Of a stretch of 64,000 nucleotides of DNA, positions 29,801 to 38,373 are shown one piece after another; within the stretch, counting starts at the first letter, position 1, and each line of letters begins with the position of its first letter. This DNA is from Necropsobacter massiliensis (GTDB taxonomy: Bacteria > Pseudomonadota > Gammaproteobacteria > Enterobacterales > Pasteurellaceae). The notes below the pieces were generated by a model. That model did not search any database and was not told where the DNA came from. It was given only the letters and a program-made list of their open reading frames with translations. The stretch lies in assembly GCF_000827595.2 (NCBI RefSeq), contig NZ_LN776184.1:62001-126000 (forward strand), in the 5' to 3' direction. The position numbers and the translations under genes are program-made.

Positions 29801-31780
29801 ATGTTTCAAAATAATCCCCTGCTGTCTCAATTAAAACAACAAATTCGCGCCAGCAAACCGCATGTCGAAGGCGTCGTCAAAGGATCAGATAAAGCATACG
29901 GTTTTCTTGAATGCGACAAAAAGAGTTATTTCCTGCCACCGCCAGCGATGAAGAAAGTCATGCACGGTGATAGAATCAAAGCCGTGATTGATACCGTCGG
30001 CGACAAAGAGCAAGCGGAACCGGACGAATTAATCGAACCAATGTTAAACCGTTTTATCGCCAAAGTGCGGTTCAATAAAGACAAGAAATTACAGGTATTG
30101 GCGGATCATCCGCAAATCAATCATCCCATCAGCGCCAGTCAAAGCAAAGCGGTGCAGGAAACGCTGCAAGAAGGCGATTGGGTGGTTGCCGAGTTAAAAA
30201 ATCACCCATTGCGCGACGATCGTTTTTTCTCCGCCCGGATCAGCGAATTCATTTGTCGCGGCAATGATGAATTTGCCCCTTGGTGGGTCACCCTGGCGCG
30301 CCATGAGCAATCCCGTTATCCGGTACAGGGCGCCGCCCGTTATGACATGCTCGACCAGCAAAACCGCCAGGATCTGACCGCACTTCATTTTGTTACCATT
30401 GACAGCGAAAATACGCAGGATATGGACGATGCGCTATATATCGAACCGGTCGAACACGACGGTACACAAACTGGTTGGAAACTGGTCGTAGCAATTGCCG
30501 ATCCGACGGCCTATATCGGGATAGATTCGCAAATTGAACAAGATGCTCGCCAACGCTGTTTTACCAACTATCTGCCGGGCTTTAATATTCCGATGCTGCC
30601 GCGCGAATTATCCGACCAACTCTGTTCCTTAATGGAAAATCAAACCCGCCCGGCACTGGTCTGTTTTATTGAAACGGATTTACAAGGTGAGCTCAGCGCC
30701 AAACCGCACTTTGTGTCCGCCTATGTGCAATCCAAAGCAAAACTGGCGTATCACAAGGTATCCGATTATTTAGAAGGGAAATCAGACGACTGGCAACCGG
30801 AAAATACAGCGACCGAACAGCAAATTGCTCACCTGCACCGGTTTACGTTGGCACGCATCCAATGGCGCCAAACGCATTCTTTGTTATTTAAGGAAAAACC
30901 CGATTATTCCTTCATACTGGCGGAAAACGGTAAGGTAGAGGAAATCAAGGCAGAATATCGCCGCATTGCTAATCAAATCGTTGAAGAATCCATGATTCTT
31001 GCCAATCTCTGCGCCGCGCAGTATCTGGATGAAAAATTGCACTGCGGGATTTTTAACACCCATGCAGGGTTTGACAAAAAATATTTGGACGCCGCGCACC
31101 ATTTTCTGCTGGCGAATCTGGCAAATGAGGAAAACTACAGCCAACTGGCAGCGCGTTATTCCGTGGAAAACCTTGCCACGCTGCAAGGTTATTGCCGTAT
31201 GCGCCATGATATTGAACCGATTGAAGGTGATTATCTAGAGCTGCGCCTGCGCCGTTTCCTGACTTTTGCCGAATTTAAAGCCCAATCAGCACCGCACTTC
31301 GGATTGGGACTGCCCGCTTACGCGACTTGGACTTCACCGATCCGAAAATATTCCGATATGGTTAACCATCGGTTGATTAAAGCGAGTTTAACCGGACAGC
31401 CTTATGAAAAACCGTCGGAAACCGTGTTACAGCGTTTACAGGAAGCTCGCCGACAAAATCGGCTGGTCGAACGGGATATCGCCGACTGGCTGTATTGCCG
31501 TTATTTAGCCGACAAGGTAACACAGCAGCCGCAATATGCGGCAGAAGTGCTGGATGTCATGCGCGGTGGGTTGCGGGTGCAATTATTGGAAAACGGGGCA
31601 TCGGTGTTTATTCCGGTTTCAACCCTGCACGATAACAAAGAAGAAATTCAACTTAATGCCGATGAGATCGCATTATATATTAAGGGTGACAGACGCTATA
31701 AAATCGGTGATATGATCCATGTTCGTATCACGGAAGTCAAAGAAGAAACCCGCAGTATTATTGGGCAGATCGCGGCATAA
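29801..31780 (+). CDS. rnb: Exoribonuclease II
   Basis: Degrades single-stranded RNA 3' to 5'. The 659-aa protein shows N-terminal cold-shock domains (about 1-180), the RNB catalytic domain with TIDSENTQDMDDALY (the four metal-binding aspartates, near residue 200) and a C-terminal S1 domain (RGGLRVQLLENGASVFIPVS). The start is the ATG at 29801; the open frame extends upstream into fabI and its terminator, which is not coding. A terminator follows the gene. Confidence 0.95.
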   Translation: MFQNNPLLSQLKQQIRASKPHVEGVVKGSDKAYGFLECDKKSYFLPPPAMKKVMHGDRIKAVIDTVGDKEQAEPDELIEPMLNRFIAKVRFNKDKKLQVLADHPQINHPISASQSKAVQETLQEGDWVVAELKNHPLRDDRFFSARISEFICRGNDEFAPWWVTLARHEQSRYPVQGAARYDMLDQQNRQDLTALHFVTIDSENTQDMDDALYIEPVEHDGTQTGWKLVVAIADPTAYIGIDSQIEQDARQRCFTNYLPGFNIPMLPRELSDQLCSLMENQTRPALVCFIETDLQGELSAKPHFVSAYVQSKAKLAYHKVSDYLEGKSDDWQPENTATEQQIAHLHRFTLARIQWRQTHSLLFKEKPDYSFILAENGKVEEIKAEYRRIANQIVEESMILANLCAAQYLDEKLHCGIFNTHAGFDKKYLDAAHHFLLANLANEENYSQLAARYSVENLATLQGYCRMRHDIEPIEGDYLELRLRRFLTFAEFKAQSAPHFGLGLPAYATWTSPIRKYSDMVNHRLIKASLTGQPYEKPSETVLQRLQEARRQNRLVERDIADWLYCRYLADKVTQQPQYAAEVLDVMRGGLRVQLLENGASVFIPVSTLHDNKEEIQLNADEIALYIKGDRRYKIGDMIHVRITEVKEETRSIIGQIAA

Positions 31781-31782
31781 AG

Positions 31783-31804
31783 AAAAGGCGCCGCCGCGCC
31801 TTTT
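31783..31804. terminator. Terminator between convergent rnb and miaB
   Basis: A 9-bp perfect stem AAAAGGCGC / GCGCCTTTT with a 4-nt loop. The A run and T run inside the stem make it usable on both strands. Confidence 0.8.
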
Positions 31805-31855
31805 ATCAAAAATCTCACCGCAAAGGGCGGAACAATATCCGCCCGCATAACAAAC

Positions 31856-33277
31856 TTAAGCGCTATAGCGTCCCACGCCCAGTTCGTCTTCCTTACGGGT
31901 GCGATTGATTACCGCCTGCGGCGACTGCTGTACGCGTAGCCCCATTTGCTCTTCGGTACGCACGACTTCACCGCGTAACGAATTGGTAAATACATCGGTA
32001 ATTTTAATATCGACAAATTTACCGATCATATCTGGGCTGCCGGCAAAATTGACGATACGGTTGTTTTCCGTACGACCAGTTAATTCCATCAAATCTTTTT
32101 TCGACGGCCCTTCCACCAGCACTCGTTGTTCCGTTCCCAGCATTGCACGGCTGTACTGCGCCGCCTGATTATTGATGCGCTGTTGCAATAAATATAAACG
32201 TTGTTTCTTCTCTTCTTCCGTCACATCATCGGGAAAATCCGACGCTGGTGTGCCCGGACGGGCGGAATAAATAAAACTGAAACTCATATCAAAATTGACT
32301 TGCGCAATCAGGTTCATCGTATCTTCAAAATCCTGCTCTGTTTCGCCCGGAAAACCGACGATAAAATCCGAGCTGATCTGAATGTGCGGCCGCACTTTTC
32401 TTAACTTGCGAATAATGGATTTATATTCAAGCGCCGTATGACCACGCTTCATCATATTCAACACACGATCGGAACCGCTTTGCACCGGCAAATGCAAAAA
32501 GCTGACCAGCTCCGGCGTATCGGCGTAAACGTCAATAATATCATCCGTAAATTCAATCGGATGGCTGGTGGTAAAACGCAGTCGATCAATACCGTCAATG
32601 GCCGCCACCAACCGCAACAGCTCGGCAAAGCTACAAATGCCGCCGTCATGCGTCGGTCCGCGGTAGGCATTGACATTCTGCCCCAACAGATTTACCTCAC
32701 GCACGCCCTGCTCGGCAAGTTGCGCGATTTCAAACAGCACGTCGTCCAACGGGCGGCTGACCTCTTCACCGCGGGTATACGGCACCACGCAGTAAGTACA
32801 ATATTTATTACAACCTTCCATAATGGATACGAACGCCGTCGGACCTTCCGCTTTCGGTTCCGGCAGGCGATCAAATTTCTCGATCTCCGGAAAACTGACA
32901 TCCACCACCGCACTTTTACCGCCGCGGATCTGATTGATCATTTCCGGCAAACGGTGCAAAGTCTGCGGTCCGAAAATAATATCCACATAAGGAGCACGAT
33001 GACGAATATGCTCGCCTTCCTGCGATGCCACGCAACCGCCCACCCCAATGACCAGCCCTGGATTTTTTTGCTTCAATTCTTTCCAGCGCCCCAATTGGTG
33101 AAACACTTTTTCCTGCGCTTTTTCGCGAATCGAACAGGTATTTAACAACAATACATCCGCCTCTTCCGGCATTTCGGTTAATTCCAGCCCGTGCGTACTA
33201 TTCAGCAAATCTGCCATTTTCGAGCTGTCATATTCGTTCATCTGACAGCCCCAAGTTTTAATATGTAATTTCTGCAT
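31856..33277 (-). CDS. miaB: tRNA-2-methylthio-N6-dimethylallyladenosine synthase MiaB
   Basis: Radical SAM methylthiotransferase that modifies A37 of tRNAs reading UNN codons. The 473-aa protein has the N-terminal cluster ligands Cys11 (WGCQMN), Cys48 (TCSIREKA) and Cys82 (GGCVASQ). The radical SAM CxxxCxxC is present as CNKYCTYC near 156, and a C-terminal TRAM domain (about 378-445) follows. All are intact. Confidence 0.96.
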   Translation of the reverse strand: MQKLHIKTWGCQMNEYDSSKMADLLNSTHGLELTEMPEEADVLLLNTCSIREKAQEKVFHQLGRWKELKQKNPGLVIGVGGCVASQEGEHIRHRAPYVDIIFGPQTLHRLPEMINQIRGGKSAVVDVSFPEIEKFDRLPEPKAEGPTAFVSIMEGCNKYCTYCVVPYTRGEEVSRPLDDVLFEIAQLAEQGVREVNLLGQNVNAYRGPTHDGGICSFAELLRLVAAIDGIDRLRFTTSHPIEFTDDIIDVYADTPELVSFLHLPVQSGSDRVLNMMKRGHTALEYKSIIRKLRKVRPHIQISSDFIVGFPGETEQDFEDTMNLIAQVNFDMSFSFIYSARPGTPASDFPDDVTEEEKKQRLYLLQQRINNQAAQYSRAMLGTEQRVLVEGPSKKDLMELTGRTENNRIVNFAGSPDMIGKFVDIKITDVFTNSLRGEVVRTEEQMGLRVQQSPQAVINRTRKEDELGVGRYSA

Positions 33278-33486
33278 CTTTTAATTCAACGTCATCATCC
33301 GATAAAAAATTGATTGGCTATTTTACAGGCTTGCAGCAATGGTGGCTAGTTAAAATCGGATTTTCTTTTCTATTTCGTGCATTAAGGATAAAATCAATGG
33401 CAACAAAATCTCCGAAAAAAACAACCGCACTTTTAGTGCTGGAAAAATGCGGACAATCCGGTCCACAGCAAGGAGCGAGGCAAATT

Positions 33487-34659
33487 ATGACAAAGCAAAA
33501 AGACATTATCGTCATCGGTGGCGGCATGATCGGCGCTGCCTGTGCGGCTGGACTGGGCAAACTTGGGCTGCAAATTCAGCTGATTGAACGTGCGCCGCTG
33601 CCCGCATTTAACCCCGACACGCCTTATGACATCCGCATTTCCGCCATTAGCGCGGCTTCGGTCGAATTACTGAAACAACTCAATGCCTGGCAGCACATTG
33701 AAGCAATGCGGGTGTGCCCATATCGTGCCTTGGAAACGTGGGAAATCGACGGCTTTTCAGCCTATTTTCACAGCGACGAGCTAAACCTGCCGGAGCTCGG
33801 CTATATGGTAGAAAATAATCTGATTCAGCTCGGATTATGGCAGGCACTGCGCACCTTTGAAAATATCCAAAGCACAATCGGCAGCGCAATTACCGACGCG
33901 AAAAAGTGCGGTGAAAATTGGCAGATTTTTTTAGATAACGGCGACAGTTACAGCGCGCCACTGCTTATTGCCGCCGACGGTGCAAATTCACAAATCCGCC
34001 AAATTGCCGGCATCGGTCTGAGTGGCTGGCAATATCGCCAGCATTGTATGCTGATTCTGGTGGAGACGGCATCACCGCAGCAGGACATGACTTGGCAGCA
34101 GTTTTATCCTTCCGGCCCGCGCGCATTTCTGCCATTGTGCGGGCAACGGGCTTGTTTGGTTTGGTATGACAGCCCGCACAAAATCCGCTTACTGCGTCAG
34201 CTGTCAAAAGAAAAGCTGAGCGATGAAATTCATCAGTCGTTTCCGTCGCGTTTGGGCGACATTCAAGTGCTGCATGCCGCCGATTTTGCCCTGACCCGCC
34301 GCCACGCGCAAGATTATGTAAAACAAGGCGTGGTGCTAGTCGGCGATGCGGCGCATACCATCAACCCGCTGGCGGGACAAGGTGTCAATCTGGGCTTTAA
34401 AGATGTAAAAGCGCTGCTGAATGTGATCGAAAGTGCGGTGCAAAAAAACCAACATTTTGCGGCGGATGACGTGCTGTTGCGTTATCAGCACCAACGCAAA
34501 GCAGATAATTTATTCATGCAATCAGGCATGGATCTATTCTACAAAGCCTTTAAAGAAGACCTGCTGCCGCTGAAAATCGCTCGTAATTTGGCGCTTGTCA
34601 TCGCCGATAAAGCCACGCCGTTAAAAAAACAGGCGTTGAAATACGCACTAGGGCTATGA
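33487..34659 (+). CDS. ubiF: 3-demethoxyubiquinol 3-hydroxylase UbiF
   Basis: FAD-dependent monooxygenase of 390 aa in ubiquinone synthesis. It has the N-terminal dinucleotide fold IVIGGGMIGAACAAGLG. The UbiF-specific run DIRISAISAASVELLKQL followed by MRVCPYRALETWE and LGYMVENN, and the second FAD motif VLVGDAAHTINPLAGQGVN, are also present. These blocks resemble UbiF more than UbiH or VisC. The ATG at 33487 (GGAG upstream) gives the family length; the frame is open further upstream to an ATG at 33397, but that stretch contains an uptake signal and looks non-coding. Confidence 0.88.
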   Translation: MTKQKDIIVIGGGMIGAACAAGLGKLGLQIQLIERAPLPAFNPDTPYDIRISAISAASVELLKQLNAWQHIEAMRVCPYRALETWEIDGFSAYFHSDELNLPELGYMVENNLIQLGLWQALRTFENIQSTIGSAITDAKKCGENWQIFLDNGDSYSAPLLIAADGANSQIRQIAGIGLSGWQYRQHCMLILVETASPQQDMTWQQFYPSGPRAFLPLCGQRACLVWYDSPHKIRLLRQLSKEKLSDEIHQSFPSRLGDIQVLHAADFALTRRHAQDYVKQGVVLVGDAAHTINPLAGQGVNLGFKDVKALLNVIESAVQKNQHFAADDVLLRYQHQRKADNLFMQSGMDLFYKAFKEDLLPLKIARNLALVIADKATPLKKQALKYALGL

Positions 34660-34695
34660 TTCAAAAATCGTTTTTTTACACTATAAAAAAACCCA

Positions 34696-34723
34696 TTGAA
34701 TATATTCCTAAATTTGCTATGCT
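34696..34723 (+). promoter_or_regulatory. Possible promoter of the cas3 transcript
   Basis: TTGAAT and TATGCT separated by 16 bp, each four of six to consensus. They lie about 70 bp before the first start codon of the CRISPR-Cas locus. Moderate match only. Confidence 0.35.
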
Positions 34724-34793
34724 GTCTGAGCAATTTCTGTAGCTATATGATGTTGATGTGACGGACAATTTGACTACCACAAGGAGATACGTT

Positions 34794-35003
34794 TTGGCTG
34801 CAAGATATATCGCCCACCTTCGTCGCACAGACGGCGCCATTCAATCCGTAGAAACCCACCTGACAGAAACCGCTGCCATTGCACAAGTTTTGGCGAAAAA
34901 ACTCAATTTAGCGCCAGCCGGCGAACTCCTCGGGCTTATGCATGATTTTGGGAAATATTCCCATGTTCTAATTTTATCGTGGAGAAATAAATGTCCGACA
35001 TGA
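34794..35003 (+). pseudogene. Remnant of a second cas3: N-terminal HD domain fragment
   Basis: A 69-codon frame starting at TTG 34794, seven bases after a good AAGGAG site (the frame is open from 34758). The peptide has the layout of a type I-C Cas3 N terminus: YIAHLRRTDG, then His22 in VETHLTE and the HD pair His50-Asp51 in LMHDFGKYS. After GKYS it leaves the family and stops within 13 codons. The last 13 bases overlap the start of the intact cas3. The same HD elements recur at His24 and His51-Asp52 of that cas3, but the two sequences differ strongly, so this is not a recent duplication. It is probably the stump of an older cas3 replaced by the present operon. Confidence 0.7.
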
Positions 35004-37495
35004 TCGCCCATGCCCGCCAAGGCTCATCCCAAAACTGGCATTCCCATCCTTTGCAAAACCACCTGCAAAAAGTCGCCAAACTTGCCAAGCGTTTTGCGGG
35101 GCGTTACGGGGCGCTATTTGCCGAATATGCGGGAATTTTGCACGACTTGGGGAAATTTCAGGCGGCTTTTCAAGAATATATACGTCGGGTTTCGGGCTTT
35201 GAACGGGAAAATGCACACCTTGAAGATGTCGAATCTTCTAAACCGCGCAAAATTCCCCATTCCACCGCAGGAGCAAAATATGCTGTCCGCCGTCTCGATC
35301 CGTTTTTCGGGCATTTGCTGGCTTATCTGATTGCAGGGCATCATGCGGGTTTAGCGGATTGGTATGACAAGGGCAGTTTGAAACACCGTTTGCAACAGGC
35401 GGATTACGAATTGGCAAAGTCTTTGTCAGGGTTGGTAGAAAGCGGATTGCCCGAAGATTTTTTCTCTTTATCGGATGATAACTTGGAGCAGAGTTTTTTT
35501 GCTTTTTGGGAAAACGGGGCAAATTTGGACGAACTACATATTTGGATGCGTTTTCTTTTTTCCTGTTTGGTGGACGCCGATTTTTTGGACACTGAAGCTT
35601 TTATGAACGGCTACACCGATGCGGATGCCGCGCAGGCGGCTGGATTACGCCCACGATTTCCCGACTTGAATACATTACACCTGCGCTACGAACAATATAT
35701 GGCAAAGCTTAGCCAAAAGGCAGATAAAAATTCGACTTTAAATCAAGAACGCCATAGCATTTTACAGCAATGCTTTTCTGCTGCAGAAACCGACCGCACT
35801 TTATTTTCTTTGACCGTGCCGACCGGCGGCGGCAAAACTTTGGCAAGCTTAGGGTTTGCTTTGAAGCACGCACTAAAATTCGGCAAAAAGCGCATTATCT
35901 ACGCCATTCCCTTTACCAGCATTATTGAACAAAATGCCGATGTTTTTCGCAGGGTGTTGGGCGATGATGTGGTGTTGGAGCATCACAGCAATTTGGAAGT
36001 AAAGGACAACAAGGAAACCACCAAAACCCGCCTTGCCACGGAAAACTGGGATGCGCCGTTGATTGTTACCACCAATGTACAACTGTTTGAAAGCCTGTTT
36101 GCGTCGAGAACCAGCCGCTGCCGCAAGATACACAATATTGCCGACAGCGTGATTATTTTAGACGAAGTTCAGCAGCTGCCGCGTGATTTTCAAAAACCGA
36201 TTACCGACATGATGCGGGTGCTAGCACGCGATTATGGCGTTACCTTTGTGCTTTGTTCGGCGACCCAGCCTGAACTTGGCAAATATATTGATTCGTTCGG
36301 GCGTACCGTTTTGGAAGGTTTGCCGGATGTGTGTGAGATTGTTGCGGACAAAGTCGCCTTATCGGAACGACTGCGTCGCGTCCATATCAAAATGCCGCCG
36401 CCAAACGGCAAGACGCAAAGCTGGCAGGAAATCGCTGATAAAATCGGCGAACGTCCCTGCGTTTTGGCAGTGGTCAATACCCGCAAACACGCCCGTAAAC
36501 TCTTTGCCGCCCTGCCTTCACACGGCATCAAACTGCACCTGTCCGCCAATATGTGTGCCACGCATCGCAGCGAGGTAATTGCGCTGGTTCGCCGATATTT
36601 ACAGCTGTATCGTGAAGGTCGCCTGAAAAAGCCTTTGTGGCTGGTCAGTACACAACTGATTGAGGCGGGCGTGGATTTAGATTTTCCTTGTGTTTATCGG
36701 GCAATGGCGGGGTTGGACAGCATTGCCCAAGCGGCGGGACGGTGTAACCGCGAAGGCAAATTGCCGCAACTGGGTGAAGTGGTCGTATTCTGCCCGGAAG
36801 AAGGTGCGCCCAATGGCAGCCTGAAACAGAGCCAGGGCATTACCGAAGAGATGTTGAAAATCGGGCTGCTTGACGATCCGCTCTCCCCATTAGCATTTGC
36901 CAAATATTTCTCCCGTTTTAACAGCAAAGGCGATTTGGACAAGCATGGAATAACAAAACTTTTAACGGCGGAAACGTCCGATGACAATCCGTTGGCAATC
37001 AAATTCCGTACTGCCGCCGAGCGCTTCCGCTTGATTGACAATCAAGGGATTGCACTGGTTGTGCCGTTTATTCCACTTGTTCATCAGAACAATGAAAATA
37101 AAACGTCGCAAATCGTCAAAGCAAACGAGCTGGATGACTTTTTCAGACAGCATTTGGACGGGGTAGAAGTTTCGGAGTGGCAGAAAGTTTTAGGCAAATA
37201 TCGTTACCCGCAGTCGCCCGACAACCAATTCGGGCAAACTGATAAACCGCCTTTACCTGAGCCTTTTGAAAACTGGTTCGGGCTGCTGGAAAACGATCCG
37301 CTCAAATACAAATGGGTGTACCGCAAACTGCAACGATACACGATTACCGTGTATGAACACGAACTGAAAAAACTGTCTGCAAATGCCATTTTTCCCAGAG
37401 CAGGATTGCTGGTACTGGATAAAGGCTATTATCAAGACGTGCTTGGTGCGGATTTTGATGATACAGTTTGGCAGCCAGAAAGTTCGGTTTTATGA
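34991..37495 (+). CDS. cas3: CRISPR-associated helicase/nuclease Cas3 (type I-C)
   Basis: Single-chain Cas3 of 834 aa that unwinds and cuts DNA marked by Cascade. The N-terminal HD nuclease has His24, His51-Asp52 (LHDLGKF), a further His in HHAG and the HSTAGAK segment. The superfamily 2 helicase follows with Walker A PTGGGKT, DEVQ Walker B (ILDEVQQLP), motif III CSATQP and motif VI QAAGRCNREG. A C-terminal Cas3 domain is present, and no motif is broken. GGAG precedes the ATG. One exact host uptake signal lies in the gene near 35790-35800, along with one-mismatch Neisseria-type uptake sequences at 36616-36627 and 37142-37153. A terminator and a regulatory element separate it from cas5c. Confidence 0.96.
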   Translation: MSDMIAHARQGSSQNWHSHPLQNHLQKVAKLAKRFAGRYGALFAEYAGILHDLGKFQAAFQEYIRRVSGFERENAHLEDVESSKPRKIPHSTAGAKYAVRRLDPFFGHLLAYLIAGHHAGLADWYDKGSLKHRLQQADYELAKSLSGLVESGLPEDFFSLSDDNLEQSFFAFWENGANLDELHIWMRFLFSCLVDADFLDTEAFMNGYTDADAAQAAGLRPRFPDLNTLHLRYEQYMAKLSQKADKNSTLNQERHSILQQCFSAAETDRTLFSLTVPTGGGKTLASLGFALKHALKFGKKRIIYAIPFTSIIEQNADVFRRVLGDDVVLEHHSNLEVKDNKETTKTRLATENWDAPLIVTTNVQLFESLFASRTSRCRKIHNIADSVIILDEVQQLPRDFQKPITDMMRVLARDYGVTFVLCSATQPELGKYIDSFGRTVLEGLPDVCEIVADKVALSERLRRVHIKMPPPNGKTQSWQEIADKIGERPCVLAVVNTRKHARKLFAALPSHGIKLHLSANMCATHRSEVIALVRRYLQLYREGRLKKPLWLVSTQLIEAGVDLDFPCVYRAMAGLDSIAQAAGRCNREGKLPQLGEVVVFCPEEGAPNGSLKQSQGITEEMLKIGLLDDPLSPLAFAKYFSRFNSKGDLDKHGITKLLTAETSDDNPLAIKFRTAAERFRLIDNQGIALVVPFIPLVHQNNENKTSQIVKANELDDFFRQHLDGVEVSEWQKVLGKYRYPQSPDNQFGQTDKPPLPEPFENWFGLLENDPLKYKWVYRKLQRYTITVYEHELKKLSANAIFPRAGLLVLDKGYYQDVLGADFDDTVWQPESSVL

Positions 37496-37582
37496 AAAAT
37501 GCCCCTATCGTTCGTTAGGGGCATTTTGCCATTTTTAACATAGCATCATAGTTTCAACACACAGCCGCCAAAAAGCGAGCGA
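37495..37582 (-). ncRNA. CreR-like autoregulatory crRNA (degenerate repeat, guide, hairpin)
   Basis: On the minus strand, 37582-37551 is a degenerate CRISPR repeat. Its last 12 bases, GTGTGTTGAAAC, are identical to the array repeat and include the whole 11-nt 5' handle. The rest of the repeat is largely changed but can still form a weak stem (CGCU/GGCG). A guide follows from 37550. Its first 20 nt match the cas5c promoter at 17 positions: the pairs fail only at guide positions 6, 12 and 16. The target, 37709 down to 37690 on the minus strand, has TTC (the type I-C PAM) directly 5' (37712-37710). The 23-nt guide runs into the hairpin at 37527-37496, which stands where a second repeat would be and ends in TTTTT. 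Cascade loaded with this RNA should cover the -10 box without full pairing. The promoter of the RNA itself was not identified with confidence. Confidence 0.8.
37496..37527. terminator. Bidirectional hairpin after cas3
   Basis: A 12-bp perfect stem AAAATGCCCCTA / TAGGGGCATTTT with an 8-nt loop, starting at the first base after the cas3 stop. On the plus strand the stem is followed by only TTTTG. On the minus strand it ends in TTTTT, so it fits better as the end of the leftward short RNA described at 37495-37582. Confidence 0.8.
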
Positions 37583-37669
37583 GCACTAACTAACTTCATA
37601 ACGAATTGTATGAGAATAGTTTAGCGTAAGCATATTTTACAACTTATTAGGAAAATAAGCGAATTGTAC

Positions 37670-37698
37670 TTGACATATCCGTCGATGTAATTTATAAT
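37670..37698 (+). promoter_or_regulatory. Consensus sigma-70 promoter of cas5c-cas8c-cas7c-cas4
   Basis: TTGACA (37670-37675) and TATAAT (37693-37698) with exactly 17 bp between them, a perfect consensus promoter. Transcription should start near 37705. The -10 hexamer lies inside the protospacer matched by the upstream CreR-like RNA, at guide positions 12-17. AAAGGAGG follows before the cas5c ATG. Confidence 0.92.
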
Positions 37699-37712
37699 AT
37701 AGCTTCATAGAA
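37690..37712 (-). promoter_or_regulatory. Protospacer-like operator for the CreR-like RNA
   Basis: Read on the minus strand: TTC (37712-37710) followed by TATGA-a-GCTAT-a-TTA-t-AAAT. Lower-case bases mark the three mismatches to the guide encoded at 37550-37531. Mismatches 6 and 12 are the positions that are flipped out and unpaired in type I crRNA-DNA hybrids. Matching stops after position 20 apart from two isolated bases. Confidence 0.8.
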
Positions 37713-37728
37713 TAATAAAGGAGGCAAA

Positions 37729-38373
37729 ATGAGTTTTATCCTAGAAATCAGCGGTGATTTTGCATGCTTTACAAGACCTGAATTCAAGGTGGAAAGGGTA
37801 AGCTATCCCGTGATTACCCCCTCTGCAGCTAGAAACATCCTGATGGCAATTTTATGGAAACCTGCCATTCGGTGGAGGGTGCTGAGAGTAGAGATTTTAA
37901 AGCCAATTCAATGGGTTAATATCCGTCGCAATGAAGTCGGCAGCAAAATGAGCGAACGCAGCGGTTCTCTTTATATTGAAGACAACCGTCAGCAGCGCGC
38001 ATCCATGTTGCTCAAAGACGTTGCCTACCGCATTTACGCCGATTTTGAAATGACACACGAAGCAGGCGAGGGCGACAACTACGTCAAGTTTGCCGAAATG
38101 TTTAAACGACGTGCCAAAAAGGGACAGTATTTTCACCAACCTTATTTGGGTTGCCGCGAGTTTCCTTGCCATTTTAGATTGCTGGAAAAAGCCGAAGACG
38201 GCTTGCCACGTGAAGACATTACTCAAAATTTTGGCTTTATGCTGTACGACATGGATTTCAGCAAATCCGCTCCACGCGATTCCAACAATGCCGAGCCAAT
38301 GTTTTATGAGTGTAAAGCTGTAAACGGCGTAATTATCGTGCCACCTGCTGACAGTGATGAGGTGAAACGATGA
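37729..38373 (+). CDS. cas5c: Cas5c, crRNA-processing Cascade subunit (type I-C)
   Basis: In type I-C there is no Cas6, and Cas5c (Cas5d) cuts the pre-crRNA after the repeat hairpin, leaving an 11-nt 5' handle, then caps Cascade. The 214-aa protein has the family N terminus (LEISGDFACFTRPEFKVERVSYP) and the segment KKGQYFHQPYLGCREFPC, which carries the lysine and histidine region used in catalysis by relatives. It is the first gene after the strong promoter, has AAAGGAGG before its ATG, and its stop overlaps the cas8c start. Confidence 0.95.
   Translation: MSFILEISGDFACFTRPEFKVERVSYPVITPSAARNILMAILWKPAIRWRVLRVEILKPIQWVNIRRNEVGSKMSERSGSLYIEDNRQQRASMLLKDVAYRIYADFEMTHEAGEGDNYVKFAEMFKRRAKKGQYFHQPYLGCREFPCHFRLLEKAEDGLPREDITQNFGFMLYDMDFSKSAPRDSNNAEPMFYECKAVNGVIIVPPADSDEVKR

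Noticed and set aside
33397-33486. Longer N terminus of UbiF from the ATG at 33397
   Set aside because: The extra residues precede the conserved FAD-binding start and are partly encoded by an uptake signal; the ATG at 33487 has a good ribosome binding site.
34746-34752. Second target of the CreR-like guide upstream of cas3 (TATGATG)
   Set aside because: Only seven bases match and the preceding triplet is CTA, not TTC, so it is likely chance.
37496-37728. A CreTA toxin-antitoxin module between cas3 and cas5c
   Set aside because: No small toxin-like frame with a ribosome binding site is visible; the guide matches the cas promoter, so an autorepressor is the better reading.
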